From positions 1-64,000 of IMG/VR virus record IMGVR_UViG_3300024518_005299: 64,000 nucleotides of DNA; one strand, written 5' to 3'. Below, in pieces: positions 7,672 through 15,194 of this stretch (positions within the stretch are counted from its first letter, which is position 1; each line of letters starts with the position of its first letter). The notes under the pieces are model-generated. The model was not told the origin of the DNA, did not search any database, and saw only the letters and a program-made list of their open reading frames with translations. A program made the translations under genes and the position numbers. The DNA comes from a virus.

Positions 7672-8111
7672 AGATGTAAAGGCATATATAAGAGAAAAAG
7701 TTGATGCTGGGGATTATACTATACAAGAGATACCAAATCTTGTAGTGGTAGAAAAAAAAAAGAGATGGAAAGGAATTGTTCACTAATCTGATCTTAAAAA
7801 AAGACAGGTTCTTGCGCAGCGTTGAGAAAATGCGCGCATTTAAATATAAGTATATTATTATACAACAAACCTATGCTGAGTTTCTAGATGTTAAAAACTG
7901 GGCTCATGTAAGTAAAAGCTATCCACGAAGATATCAAGCGATTGCGGCTATAGAGAGCTGGCTGATTTCGTTGTCGCAAAGTGAGGGTATTCATTTTATT
8001 TGGGCGGGGCAGAAGTATGCGCCGCGAATCGCTAAAAAGATTCTCTGCAAATCTTATGAGTATGAAAGGAAACGTTTAATGAGAGAGGATAAGGATGATA
8101 AAGCAATTTGA
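7568..8111 (+). CDS. ERCC4-type nuclease, split by a one-base frameshift
   Basis: Frame one starts at the ATG at 7568 (GGAGG before it) and gives TIIVDTREKT (about 13-22), DAGDYTI (46-52) and VVVEK, the order of the ERCC4 nuclease motif (D...GD...ERK-x3-D). It then stops at 7786. The following frame continues with RDGKELFTNLILKKDRF and a helical C-terminus to 8111. Dropping one A from the A10 run at 7752-7761 fuses them into an intact nuclease of about 180 residues. It would cut branched or flap DNA in repair or recombination. The break may be mutation, sequencing error, or expression by polymerase slippage. Confidence 0.65.
7752..7761 (+). other. A10 run at the frameshift point
   Basis: Ten consecutive A residues lie exactly in the catalytic ERK-like motif of the nuclease. 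Nine would restore one continuous frame. Runs of this length are known to support RNA polymerase slippage in bacteria and are also common sites of sequencing indels. Confidence 0.7.
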
Positions 8112-8364
8112 TTATGAATGGTTTAACAGTCTAGGTGATAAAGAGTTGATGGATGTTGCTTTTATGGAGGCAATGCGCGAAACCATATCTAGCCCCACAC
8201 AAATAAGACATCTTCTAGCTGCTCTAGGAGAAAGATTGAATAGTAAAATGGTGGCAGATCAGGCACGAGCATCGTCTATAATGAGAGAGATGGATGAAAC
8301 GCTTGACGAGGTCAGGAAGCTCCAACAGGAAATTAGAGATAGAGAGGAGAAGGAGAATGGCTGA
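8095..8364 (+). CDS. Hypothetical protein, tandem paralogue A
   Basis: An 89-residue helical protein. Its first 60 residues (WFNSLGDKELMDVAFMEAMR, then SP, LL and LGERL) align with the next gene (WFHCLTDEQLLPIILAESMR, SP, LL, LGARL), indicating a tandem duplication. The C-terminus is a charged coiled coil (RKLQQEIRDREEKENG). The start overlaps the nuclease gene. Function unknown. Confidence 0.65.
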   Translation: MIKQFDYEWFNSLGDKELMDVAFMEAMRETISSPTQIRHLLAALGERLNSKMVADQARASSIMREMDETLDEVRKLQQEIRDREEKENG

Positions 8365-8581
8365 ACATATGATAAAATGGTTTCACTGCTTAACAGATGA
8401 ACAATTACTACCTATCATCCTTGCGGAGAGCATGCGCACCCAAGGCTCTCCCGAATTAGCAAGAGATCTTTTAGTTGTCTTAGGAGCAAGATTAAAAGCT
8501 CAAGTAGCTGGAGAGATTGACCCAGTGTCAGATTCAGGACGAGCATGGCCTGATCCCCCGACAAGAGCTGATGGGGTATAG
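8357..8581 (+). CDS. Hypothetical protein, tandem paralogue B
   Basis: A 74-residue protein starting MAEHMIKWFHCLTDEQLLPI, related to the gene before it. The ATG at 8357 is preferred to an earlier one in frame (8294) because GAGAAGGAGA stands before it and the extra residues would only overlap the upstream gene. Its C-terminus diverges and is Pro-rich. Function unknown. Confidence 0.6.
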   Translation: MAEHMIKWFHCLTDEQLLPIILAESMRTQGSPELARDLLVVLGARLKAQVAGEIDPVSDSGRAWPDPPTRADGV

Positions 8582-8717
8582 CATGTGGTATATGCTAGAT
8601 GGTTCTGATCATACAGTTCTAGTAGCGGATCTGACAAGGACAACCAAAGAGATCCCGCCTAAATCTTGGTATGAGGATCGCGCCGGTTATATAATTGAAT
8701 GGAGAGATAAGAAATGA
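8571..8717 (+). CDS. Hypothetical small protein, 48 aa
   Basis: The start is uncertain: ATG at 8571 overlaps the upstream gene, and another ATG lies at 8583, two bases after its stop. The conserved-looking body is MWYMLDGSDHTVLVADLTRT ending IIEWRDKK, a compact, probably beta-rich fold. Four-base overlap with the next gene fits operon structure. Function unknown. Confidence 0.5.
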   Translation: MGYSMWYMLDGSDHTVLVADLTRTTKEIPPKSWYEDRAGYIIEWRDKK

Positions 8718-9058
8718 ATCAACGTATTGGAGAAGGAGCCACCACTTTAGATATGCTCTATAGTAGCTATCCTTGGTTAAAAGAGATGATGGATGAGAAA
8801 GACGCCGAGTTTCAGGAAATGTTCGATAATTACCAAGATATTGGACGAGAAATGCATAAAGGTATGACTGAGCTTGAAGACAAGTTAGGGAGAGCCCGTG
8901 GCGCCCTAGAGTATCTACGCGCACCTACGATGGGTTATGAGGGCGACTGTAGTCATGAGGAGTTCGCAGAGAAGTATGCTACTAACGCAGATACTAGATT
9001 GGCGCTCACTACCTGTATAGCTTTGGCACAAAAGACATTGGATGAATTAAATGAATAA
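8714..9058 (+). CDS. Hypothetical coiled-coil protein, 114 aa
   Basis: Charged and helical throughout (KEMMDEKDAEFQEMFDNYQD and MTELEDKLGRARGALEYLR). No family is recognised. It sits two genes before the large terminase and overlaps both neighbours by a few bases. Confidence 0.6.
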   Translation: MNQRIGEGATTLDMLYSSYPWLKEMMDEKDAEFQEMFDNYQDIGREMHKGMTELEDKLGRARGALEYLRAPTMGYEGDCSHEEFAEKYATNADTRLALTTCIALAQKTLDELNE

Positions 9059-9374
9059 CCAACCACCGATTAGTAAGTCGCGCCTGAAGAACTTTCGCGC
9101 GAGGATTAAAGATCTCAGCGACCAAGAATCAGAACTGCGTGCCCAAATGCGTCACCTGTATGATGAATTTGCTCTAGATGCCTTTGATTCTGAAATGGCT
9201 CTGCGACACGTGCGACAAGCATATTTTGAGATCCAGAAGTACAGAATGCATGAACAGTTAGCAGACCTAATGGAATTCCACCCCTTCTTTAGCATCAACC
9301 CCATGAGTTCTAATTACTTCCATCAATTTGATGAGGACGACGAAGATGAAAGGGATGATGACTGTATACTATGA
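9051..9374 (+). CDS. Hypothetical coiled-coil protein with an acidic tail, 107 aa
   Basis: Residues 10-75 form a charged helix (RLKNFRARIKDLSDQESELR). The C-terminus is a run of Asp/Glu (FDEDDEDERDDD). The position directly before the large terminase makes a packaging accessory role possible, but nothing in the sequence proves it. Confidence 0.6.
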   Translation: MNNQPPISKSRLKNFRARIKDLSDQESELRAQMRHLYDEFALDAFDSEMALRHVRQAYFEIQKYRMHEQLADLMEFHPFFSINPMSSNYFHQFDEDDEDERDDDCIL

Positions 9375-11416
9375 CCGTTGCTGCCAAAATTATAACTGAT
9401 TCGAAAGTCATTGAGGACTCACTGTATGTTCACGATAAAAAGCAATATCCTTATATCGTAAATAGAATAGCGAATGTTTGTCTAACAAAGTTAGTAGAGT
9501 TAATATTTAAGAACCAGTTCGGCAATCCACTTCAATTACTTCCCTTCCAAAGTGTTATGCTGCATATGATGTGGCATAAAAAATTCCCCATGGTGTTAGC
9601 CTGTCGTGGAGCAGGTAAAACATTTATGTTAGCAATTTATTGTTTATTAAAGTGCTTGCTAGTGCCTGGTACGAAGGTCGTGGTGGTTTCCGGTGGCTTC
9701 CGTCAGGCAAAGTTTACGTTCCAATATATTGATGACTTAGTGAAGCAATCTCCCATCATCCAGGAAACCATTCGGAAGTACCATCCTGGTAATGACTTCG
9801 GTGTTAAGTTTGCCACGGATCGAGTTTATCTTAAGGTAGGCGTCAATACGCAGATTACTGGCATTCCAGTGGGTGACGGAACCAAAGTGAGAGGTATGCG
9901 AGCCACGACGTTGGTCTGTGATGAGGTTGCGTCAATTGACGATCATGTGTTCGATACTGCGATTGGTCCGTTCCTGTCAGTGAAGGCAGACCCTGCAGAG
10001 GCAGTGATGTTGCGCGAGTTCACAGAGAAATTGCGAGGCATGGGTGTGAATGCAGGTATTATAAATATGATTGAAGAGGCGCGCCGAATGACTGGCAACC
10101 AGCTAGTCTTGTCTGGCACGGCTACTTATCAGTTCTCGCACTTCTTCCGTCGATACGAAGCCTATAAGATCTTTGCTTCATCTGGTGGCGATGCTAAGAA
10201 AATCAAAGAAGGGTTGCGTCGTCAGAGTAGAGATGGGACTATCAACGTCAGTGATGACATGTTGGCAAGATGGCAGAAAATGTATTCAGAGTACGCTATC
10301 TTCCAGCTTCCATACTATGCCATGCCACCAGACTTCCTAGATGAGGATATCGTTGCTAATCATAAAGCAATCATGGATGAAGTCATTTTCGGACACGAAT
10401 ATGAATGTAGATTTAGTAAAGATACTCATGGCTTCTTTCCGCGATCTATTATTGATGCAGCATCCCCCGGAATGCCGGGTCTAGGCGAAGTAAGTCGTGA
10501 ATTTCATTATGAATTGTATGGCGAGCCCGGATTCCAATATGTGATGGGTCTTGACCCTGCTCGACACAATGACAACTTTGGTCTAGTAGTCCTGAAGTTA
10601 GTGGGCACTACGGCACAGGTAGTCTATGTCGATGCTTGGAATAAGACCGAGTATGGCAAGAGTATCGTTAGGATTAGAGAGACTCTACGGAGATTCCCTG
10701 GCGTCATGCGTATTGCTTGTGATACTGGCGGTGGCGGTGTTACTATTCAGGAAATGTTTGCTGACTCAAAGCATATTGACACGAGTAAAGGTGAAGTGCC
10801 AATTATCTCGATTGATCCTGAGACGGAGCATAAAGCTATCCCTAATGCCCAAAGAATGCTCGAGATGATTAATTTCCACACTTGGTCCGCGCCTGCGAAC
10901 CATGCTTTAAAACGAGATATCACCACAGGGCATATTCTATTCCCGGGGCGTCTAGATGATAATATTGTATTAAATCAACATGCCAAGAGAATGATCAACG
11001 AGGTAGAATTTGATCTAACAAATCCAGAACATGTCGTAGCTGCTGAACATATCAATGACTTACTTTATGGGGTGGATAATAGTGATGGAGACCCGGTTAC
11101 GTTAGGTAATTATCGTGAAATGATGGAATTAACTAATGAGCTATGCACTATTATTCAAACAGTAACCGAAAAGGGCAGCGAGACGTTTGGTCTACAGAAG
11201 TTGGCAGATCAACCTGACGGGCTAGATGTCAGGCGTCGAGATCGGTATAGTGCGCTCTTACTTGCTAGTCATGCAGCTAGAGTAGTAAAAGGACATGGTC
11301 ATGAGAAAGGCTGGGGCTCTGCCTATGGTGGGACTCCACAGGATATCTTAAGGAATTCGCCGCGTCGTGGTCATGGACATTACCCCATACGTAAACATGG
11401 TGGGGTGGCCTACTAA
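9371..11416 (+). CDS. terL: Terminase large subunit
   Basis: The 681-residue packaging motor ATPase and nuclease, which pumps DNA into the prohead through the portal and cuts it. Walker A is ACRGAGKT at 77-84; Walker B is LVCDE at 181-185 (TTLVCDEVASIDDHVFDTAI). The C-terminal RNase H-like nuclease starts at about 390 with GLDPARHNDNFGLVVLKL, where D395 is the likely first metal ligand. The length is on the long side for the family. The order small genes, terminase, portal, protease, capsid is the usual head order. Confidence 0.93.
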   Translation: MTVAAKIITDSKVIEDSLYVHDKKQYPYIVNRIANVCLTKLVELIFKNQFGNPLQLLPFQSVMLHMMWHKKFPMVLACRGAGKTFMLAIYCLLKCLLVPGTKVVVVSGGFRQAKFTFQYIDDLVKQSPIIQETIRKYHPGNDFGVKFATDRVYLKVGVNTQITGIPVGDGTKVRGMRATTLVCDEVASIDDHVFDTAIGPFLSVKADPAEAVMLREFTEKLRGMGVNAGIINMIEEARRMTGNQLVLSGTATYQFSHFFRRYEAYKIFASSGGDAKKIKEGLRRQSRDGTINVSDDMLARWQKMYSEYAIFQLPYYAMPPDFLDEDIVANHKAIMDEVIFGHEYECRFSKDTHGFFPRSIIDAASPGMPGLGEVSREFHYELYGEPGFQYVMGLDPARHNDNFGLVVLKLVGTTAQVVYVDAWNKTEYGKSIVRIRETLRRFPGVMRIACDTGGGGVTIQEMFADSKHIDTSKGEVPIISIDPETEHKAIPNAQRMLEMINFHTWSAPANHALKRDITTGHILFPGRLDDNIVLNQHAKRMINEVEFDLTNPEHVVAAEHINDLLYGVDNSDGDPVTLGNYREMMELTNELCTIIQTVTEKGSETFGLQKLADQPDGLDVRRRDRYSALLLASHAARVVKGHGHEKGWGSAYGGTPQDILRNSPRRGHGHYPIRKHGGVAY

Positions 11417-11613
11417 TGGATAAATCAAAATTTCCACACGCTATTGACTGTTATTTATTAGTGTCCCGAAATGGATGGCCGCCATATCCTGAGGATGACC
11501 CCACGGCGACGGCTATTGTCTATTCCGAGGAAGAGGTCGACTCTGTTAAAAAACAACTTTTAGATGAACATCCTGGAGGATGGTTGGTAGAACGCCCTCT
11601 CGATGTGCGCTAG
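11416..11613 (+). CDS. Hypothetical small protein, 65 aa
   Basis: It begins MDKSKFPHAIDCYLLVSRNG, with a start overlapping the terminase stop by one base. No domain is recognised. A promoter-like box follows immediately, so this gene may close the early or packaging operon. Confidence 0.6.
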   Translation: MDKSKFPHAIDCYLLVSRNGWPPYPEDDPTATAIVYSEEEVDSVKKQLLDEHPGGWLVERPLDVR

Positions 11614-11625
11614 TTAGTGTATAAG
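11614..11625 (+). promoter_or_regulatory. Recurrent promoter box before the portal gene
   Basis: TTAGTGTATAAG lies 54 bases before the portal ATG, directly after the previous stop codon. It shares TTAGTGTAT with the other copies and ends in a -10-like TATAAG. No standard -35 is apparent. Confidence 0.6.
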
Positions 11626-11679
11626 AGGATAGTGATCCTTGTTTTGAGCGATCATGATTCCTAAAAAGGAGATGGCAAT

Positions 11680-14133
11680 ATGGCAGAGCATGAACCCGGT
11701 AATAAAACTCGTGGGGATCTTACAGAGCCCGATGCAATGGACATCTTAAATGCTGCTCCTATTGTAGATAGTCCCACCGCGCCTGGAGACCTAGATGCTT
11801 TCCGCTCGGCTTATGCCAAGGCAGACTATGGTAGTGTTTATGCACGGAGTCAACCAAAAGCTAGTGCCGGTGTTGGATTTTATGGCGAGCATGCTGGTAA
11901 TGGCCTATTTTCTCCTCCAGTAGAATTTGGCGGTGGTGGTGGTTTTCACCAAGCTCACTTTAGTCCTTTTGATGCTTTTAGCAATCCAGCTCGCTATGGT
12001 GGTGGGTATGGTGGGTATGCTGGTAGAGAAGGTTGGGTTTATAATCGGGGTGGCAACTCTAACATTGATCATCAACGCATAGCACAATGTATCCTCCTTT
12101 ATAAGACCGAAGGAGTAGTTCAGACTATTGTGCATCTACTAGCTGATTTCGCTGTTGAGAGTATAGATCTAATTCATGAAGACGTAACAGTACATAGGTT
12201 TTTCCAAGCATGGAAAACTAAAGTAAAACTCAAAGAACGCTTGCATCGGTTTGTGGTCGATTTACTGCGTACGGGTAATGTGTTTATCTGGACACAAGAA
12301 GCAAAGTTAAAGCCTGCTGAGAAAAATCACATGAAGCGTGGGCTAGCTGCTAAACTTATTGGTGATGAACTTGTTGTTGAATTACAAGACGCTGATGGGA
12401 AGCGCCTCAAAGATAAGACTATATCTGTTGAGTTGGCGAATGATGATTTTAGTCGCTTGCAAAAATTAGGTGAGGCATGTCGCGAACATGCCACGGCAGG
12501 CAAGGTGAACGAAGTCATGTTGGAAAAGGTTGAGGCTGGCACTCGCAATGACCCAACAGATCCACGAGCTGCTGATAAGAAGGATAAGAAAAAAGGTTTG
12601 ATTCCATGGGATTATGTCTCTCTCAACCCGCTACAGATGGAGCCTCGCGGTTCGCGCTTTGCTAATGAGCATTATTGGGTTATGCTATTAAATGCTCGTG
12701 ATATGAAGCCCTTATCTAAATTCATGTCATATCGTTATTATGCGGATATCGGCACAACAAAAGTAAATCTTCCAGAGATTTTCCAAGGCAAGCTACAACC
12801 TGTAAAGGCAGGGTCTCCATACGCTGCAGAGCTAAGATTGGACGAAGGTCGACTATCTGTTATCCAAGACGTTACAAAAGCCGATTATGAAGACTGGGCT
12901 ACCCCACAGATCTATCCTGCACATAAAGAGGTTGCATTCAAACGTTTGATGCGTCAATCTGAGATCTCCGCAGTAGAATCTATGAAGCATGCCATCACCC
13001 TAATCAAATTGGGCGATGTAAAGGAAGGGTTCGTTCCTGATCCAGAGCAAATAGAACGAGTTGCAGCCGCCATCGCCGGTGGCTCGCAAACTCATCACTT
13101 AGTATGGGATGATCTTATCGAAGGCCAAGTCTTGCAGCCTGATATTGGCAAGATAATGGATCCTAAGAAATATACTCAAGTTGATAAAGATATCTACGCT
13201 GCTCTTGGCGTATCTGAATCTGTCATGACTGGTAATGGTAGTTTTGCCAACTCTTTTATGTCTATCAAATTGCTACTAGAGAAACTAGAGACTATTCGTT
13301 GCAAACTAGAAGATTGGTTGCAAGTAGAAGTCAAGAAGATTTCTGATGCTATGAAGTTTAGACGGCTCCCGATCATCAAGTGGGGCTTAATGAATTTACG
13401 TGATGAAAATACTGAGCGCAAGCTGTGGATTGACTTGTATGATCGAGGCATAGTTTCTGATGAATCCATGCTAGAAAGATTTGGCACCGATTTTAATGTT
13501 GAGACCGAACGTCAGAAGTTTGAGAAGAAGGTCAAGGAAGACAATAATAAGGGTGTTAAAAAGCCAGACGATCAGTTCCGTTCACCAGTTATGGTGTCTC
13601 GCGGCCCATTTAATCGTGACCTAATTAATAAGCCGCCCCCCGCAGCTGGAGGTAAAGGTGGTCGCCCAGTTAAAACCGGCACCCCTCAGAAGAAGAAGCG
13701 TGAGACTAAACCACAGGGGATGGGGAACGTGCATAAGTTTCAGCAGTATCATCAATTTGCCACGTCGGCACTTAAAGCCATCAGTGATATTTCTACACAG
13801 CTAGCTGTAAAAAATCAAGAGGTGCGCGATTCCCGTTCTCTAACTAAAGCTCAAAAGACAGACCTAGAGGGTATCATAGTTGGTGTTTTGGCAGGGCTTA
13901 ATCCTGAGACACCATTTACTGAGAGTTTAGTGTATGATATATTAAAGGGTGATGACTCTATTTCTTTAAATGAGAGATGCGAAAGAATCCTAGCTCTTTA
14001 TCAAAGTGAAGCCGCTGATGCTGGTAATAAGGAAGAGCGGTTTGATTTGATGTGTAATATATTCGCCGCGATCAATGCAGATCTACTAGAGGACTCAAAT
14101 GAAGAAGCTGTTGGAACTCCTGAAGAAAGCTAG
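11680..14133 (+). CDS. Portal protein
   Basis: An 817-residue protein forming the dodecameric DNA gate at the capsid vertex. The N-terminal 120 residues are Gly/Tyr/Ala-rich (YGGGYGGYAG). The core starts near 135 with VVQTIVHLLADFAVESIDLI, LRTGNVFIWTQ and IPWDYVSLNPLQMEP, a pattern seen in phage portals. A QSEISAVESMKHAITLIKLG segment and a long helical region follow. The C-terminus is a helical extension. Position after the terminase and before the prohead protease supports the call. AAAAAGGAG precedes the ATG. Confidence 0.8.
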   Translation: MAEHEPGNKTRGDLTEPDAMDILNAAPIVDSPTAPGDLDAFRSAYAKADYGSVYARSQPKASAGVGFYGEHAGNGLFSPPVEFGGGGGFHQAHFSPFDAFSNPARYGGGYGGYAGREGWVYNRGGNSNIDHQRIAQCILLYKTEGVVQTIVHLLADFAVESIDLIHEDVTVHRFFQAWKTKVKLKERLHRFVVDLLRTGNVFIWTQEAKLKPAEKNHMKRGLAAKLIGDELVVELQDADGKRLKDKTISVELANDDFSRLQKLGEACREHATAGKVNEVMLEKVEAGTRNDPTDPRAADKKDKKKGLIPWDYVSLNPLQMEPRGSRFANEHYWVMLLNARDMKPLSKFMSYRYYADIGTTKVNLPEIFQGKLQPVKAGSPYAAELRLDEGRLSVIQDVTKADYEDWATPQIYPAHKEVAFKRLMRQSEISAVESMKHAITLIKLGDVKEGFVPDPEQIERVAAAIAGGSQTHHLVWDDLIEGQVLQPDIGKIMDPKKYTQVDKDIYAALGVSESVMTGNGSFANSFMSIKLLLEKLETIRCKLEDWLQVEVKKISDAMKFRRLPIIKWGLMNLRDENTERKLWIDLYDRGIVSDESMLERFGTDFNVETERQKFEKKVKEDNNKGVKKPDDQFRSPVMVSRGPFNRDLINKPPPAAGGKGGRPVKTGTPQKKKRETKPQGMGNVHKFQQYHQFATSALKAISDISTQLAVKNQEVRDSRSLTKAQKTDLEGIIVGVLAGLNPETPFTESLVYDILKGDDSISLNERCERILALYQSEAADAGNKEERFDLMCNIFAAINADLLEDSNEEAVGTPEES

Positions 14134-14242
14134 AAAATACTTAGGCGTAGCGCTTGGGTATTTAAAGAAGCTATTCGTATGGGGTAAGAAGACTGATGAA
14201 ATATTGGCAGAGGCTGAAAAAGAGCTAAAGTCCGAAGAGTAG
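14099..14242 (+). CDS. Small amphipathic protein overlapping the portal end, 47 aa
   Basis: In a different frame from the portal and overlapping its last 35 bases, it starts MKKLLELLKKARKYLGVALG and ends in a charged helix. GAGG stands before the ATG. The 30 N-terminal residues form a Lys/Leu amphipathic helix that could associate with membrane or partner protein. It is short, so the evidence is start context, length and charge pattern. Confidence 0.5.
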   Translation: MKKLLELLKKARKYLGVALGYLKKLFVWGKKTDEILAEAEKELKSEE

Positions 14243-14252
14243 GCGGTCGTCC

Positions 14253-14269
14253 CTAGAATTCTCTTCTAG
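14253..14269 (+). other. Small hairpin in the intergenic gap
   Basis: CTAGAA and TTCTAG pair around a 5-base loop, followed by TTGCTAATTT rather than a U-run. It is too weak to call a terminator. Confidence 0.25.
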
Positions 14270-14308
14270 TTGCTAATTTACAAATACCATTATCTAAGGA
14301 GCTTAATC

Positions 14309-14533
14309 ATGGCAATCGCAAGTACCCCAGGACCATTTGATGGAGAAGTCGGTGGCAATCGTAATCGTATTCGTCGTATTACCTTTATGGTGTCTCCGAT
14401 CAAAACCGTTTCTCATTTAGATAATCGTTCCTCCGGGAGTGTAGGAGCCTACGGGAAGACTCGTAGTGATTCTAGCGATCCTGCAAATATTCACGTGACT
14501 CCTCGCGATCGTTATATCACCGAGGAAGAATAA
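14309..14533 (+). CDS. Hypothetical small structural-region protein, 74 aa
   Basis: It starts MAIASTPGPFDGEVGGNRNR, with AAGGAG before the ATG, and is basic. An upstream in-frame start at 14270 lacks a ribosome site. No family is recognised; its location among head genes suggests a minor virion component. Confidence 0.6.
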   Translation: MAIASTPGPFDGEVGGNRNRIRRITFMVSPIKTVSHLDNRSSGSVGAYGKTRSDSSDPANIHVTPRDRYITEEE

Positions 14534-15153
14534 TGAATGATTTAGTAAGGGCGCGTTTGTTAGGTCTTACCCTTGAAGAGTTTCAGTCTCTAGTAGGCCA
14601 CGATCCTTTAGACACCTATACTGAGTTTACTAAGGGTGGGACTATGAGACCGAAAGACGCTAAGCAATATAGCGACGATGATGCCAAGCCGAAGGATAAG
14701 AAGAAGAAAGATAAAAAGACAGATGCGACAGGGTCTGATGTTTTTGAGACTGATGAGGATGTCAGAAATAAAACAGCTAGAGAATTAGAGCATTATTGGG
14801 ATCGTCCCATCGAGTCTGAAGCTGACGAGGCTCTTTATTATGGATTCCATATTCATGGTAAAGATAATGCATATGGTTTGCACGCTCATTATCCTAGTGG
14901 TCCATTAGGCGGTGGGCACAAACATGGTCCTCAAGATCAGCTAGGTCATCACACTCACCGATATAGTCGGGAAGAATTGCTACAATTTAAATTTGCTAGT
15001 CCTGGCACTATGATTGAGATAGATGGTCCTCACACGCATCAGCATAATGCCCCTGACGGCAAGCATATCCACCAGGAAGAGAACTTTGGCCCCGCTAGCG
15101 GTCCACGCGCTGAGATGATTAAGAAGCGTAATGAGAGGGTGGATAAGAACTAA
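14533..15153 (+). CDS. His-rich protein between portal and protease, 206 aa
   Basis: Residues 45-65 are a Lys/Asp-rich linker (KPKDKKKKDKKTD). Residues 105-190 hold about 18 histidines in repeated short motifs (FHIHGKD, GLHAHYPSG, GHKHGP, GHHTHRY, GPHTHQHN, GKHIHQEE), likely metal binding. No known enzyme motif is seen. Possible roles are virion metal binding or head morphogenesis; this is inference. The start overlaps the preceding stop by one base. Confidence 0.6.
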   Translation: MNDLVRARLLGLTLEEFQSLVGHDPLDTYTEFTKGGTMRPKDAKQYSDDDAKPKDKKKKDKKTDATGSDVFETDEDVRNKTARELEHYWDRPIESEADEALYYGFHIHGKDNAYGLHAHYPSGPLGGGHKHGPQDQLGHHTHRYSREELLQFKFASPGTMIEIDGPHTHQHNAPDGKHIHQEENFGPASGPRAEMIKKRNERVDKN

Positions 15154-15175
15154 ATCCGCCAACTAGATATAAAGT

Positions 15176-15188
15176 TTTAGTGTATTAG
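15176..15188 (+). promoter_or_regulatory. Recurrent promoter box directly before the protease gene
   Basis: TTTAGTGTATTAG ends six bases before the ATG at 15195. If it acts as a -10 element, transcription would start at or next to the ATG and the mRNA would be leaderless. This fits the lack of a ribosome site there. Confidence 0.55.
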
Positions 15189-15194
15189 ACTGTT

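Noticed and set aside
13926-13938. TTTAGTGTATGAT inside the portal gene
   Set aside because: It lies in coding sequence and has a weaker end; it may be chance, so it was not listed as a promoter.
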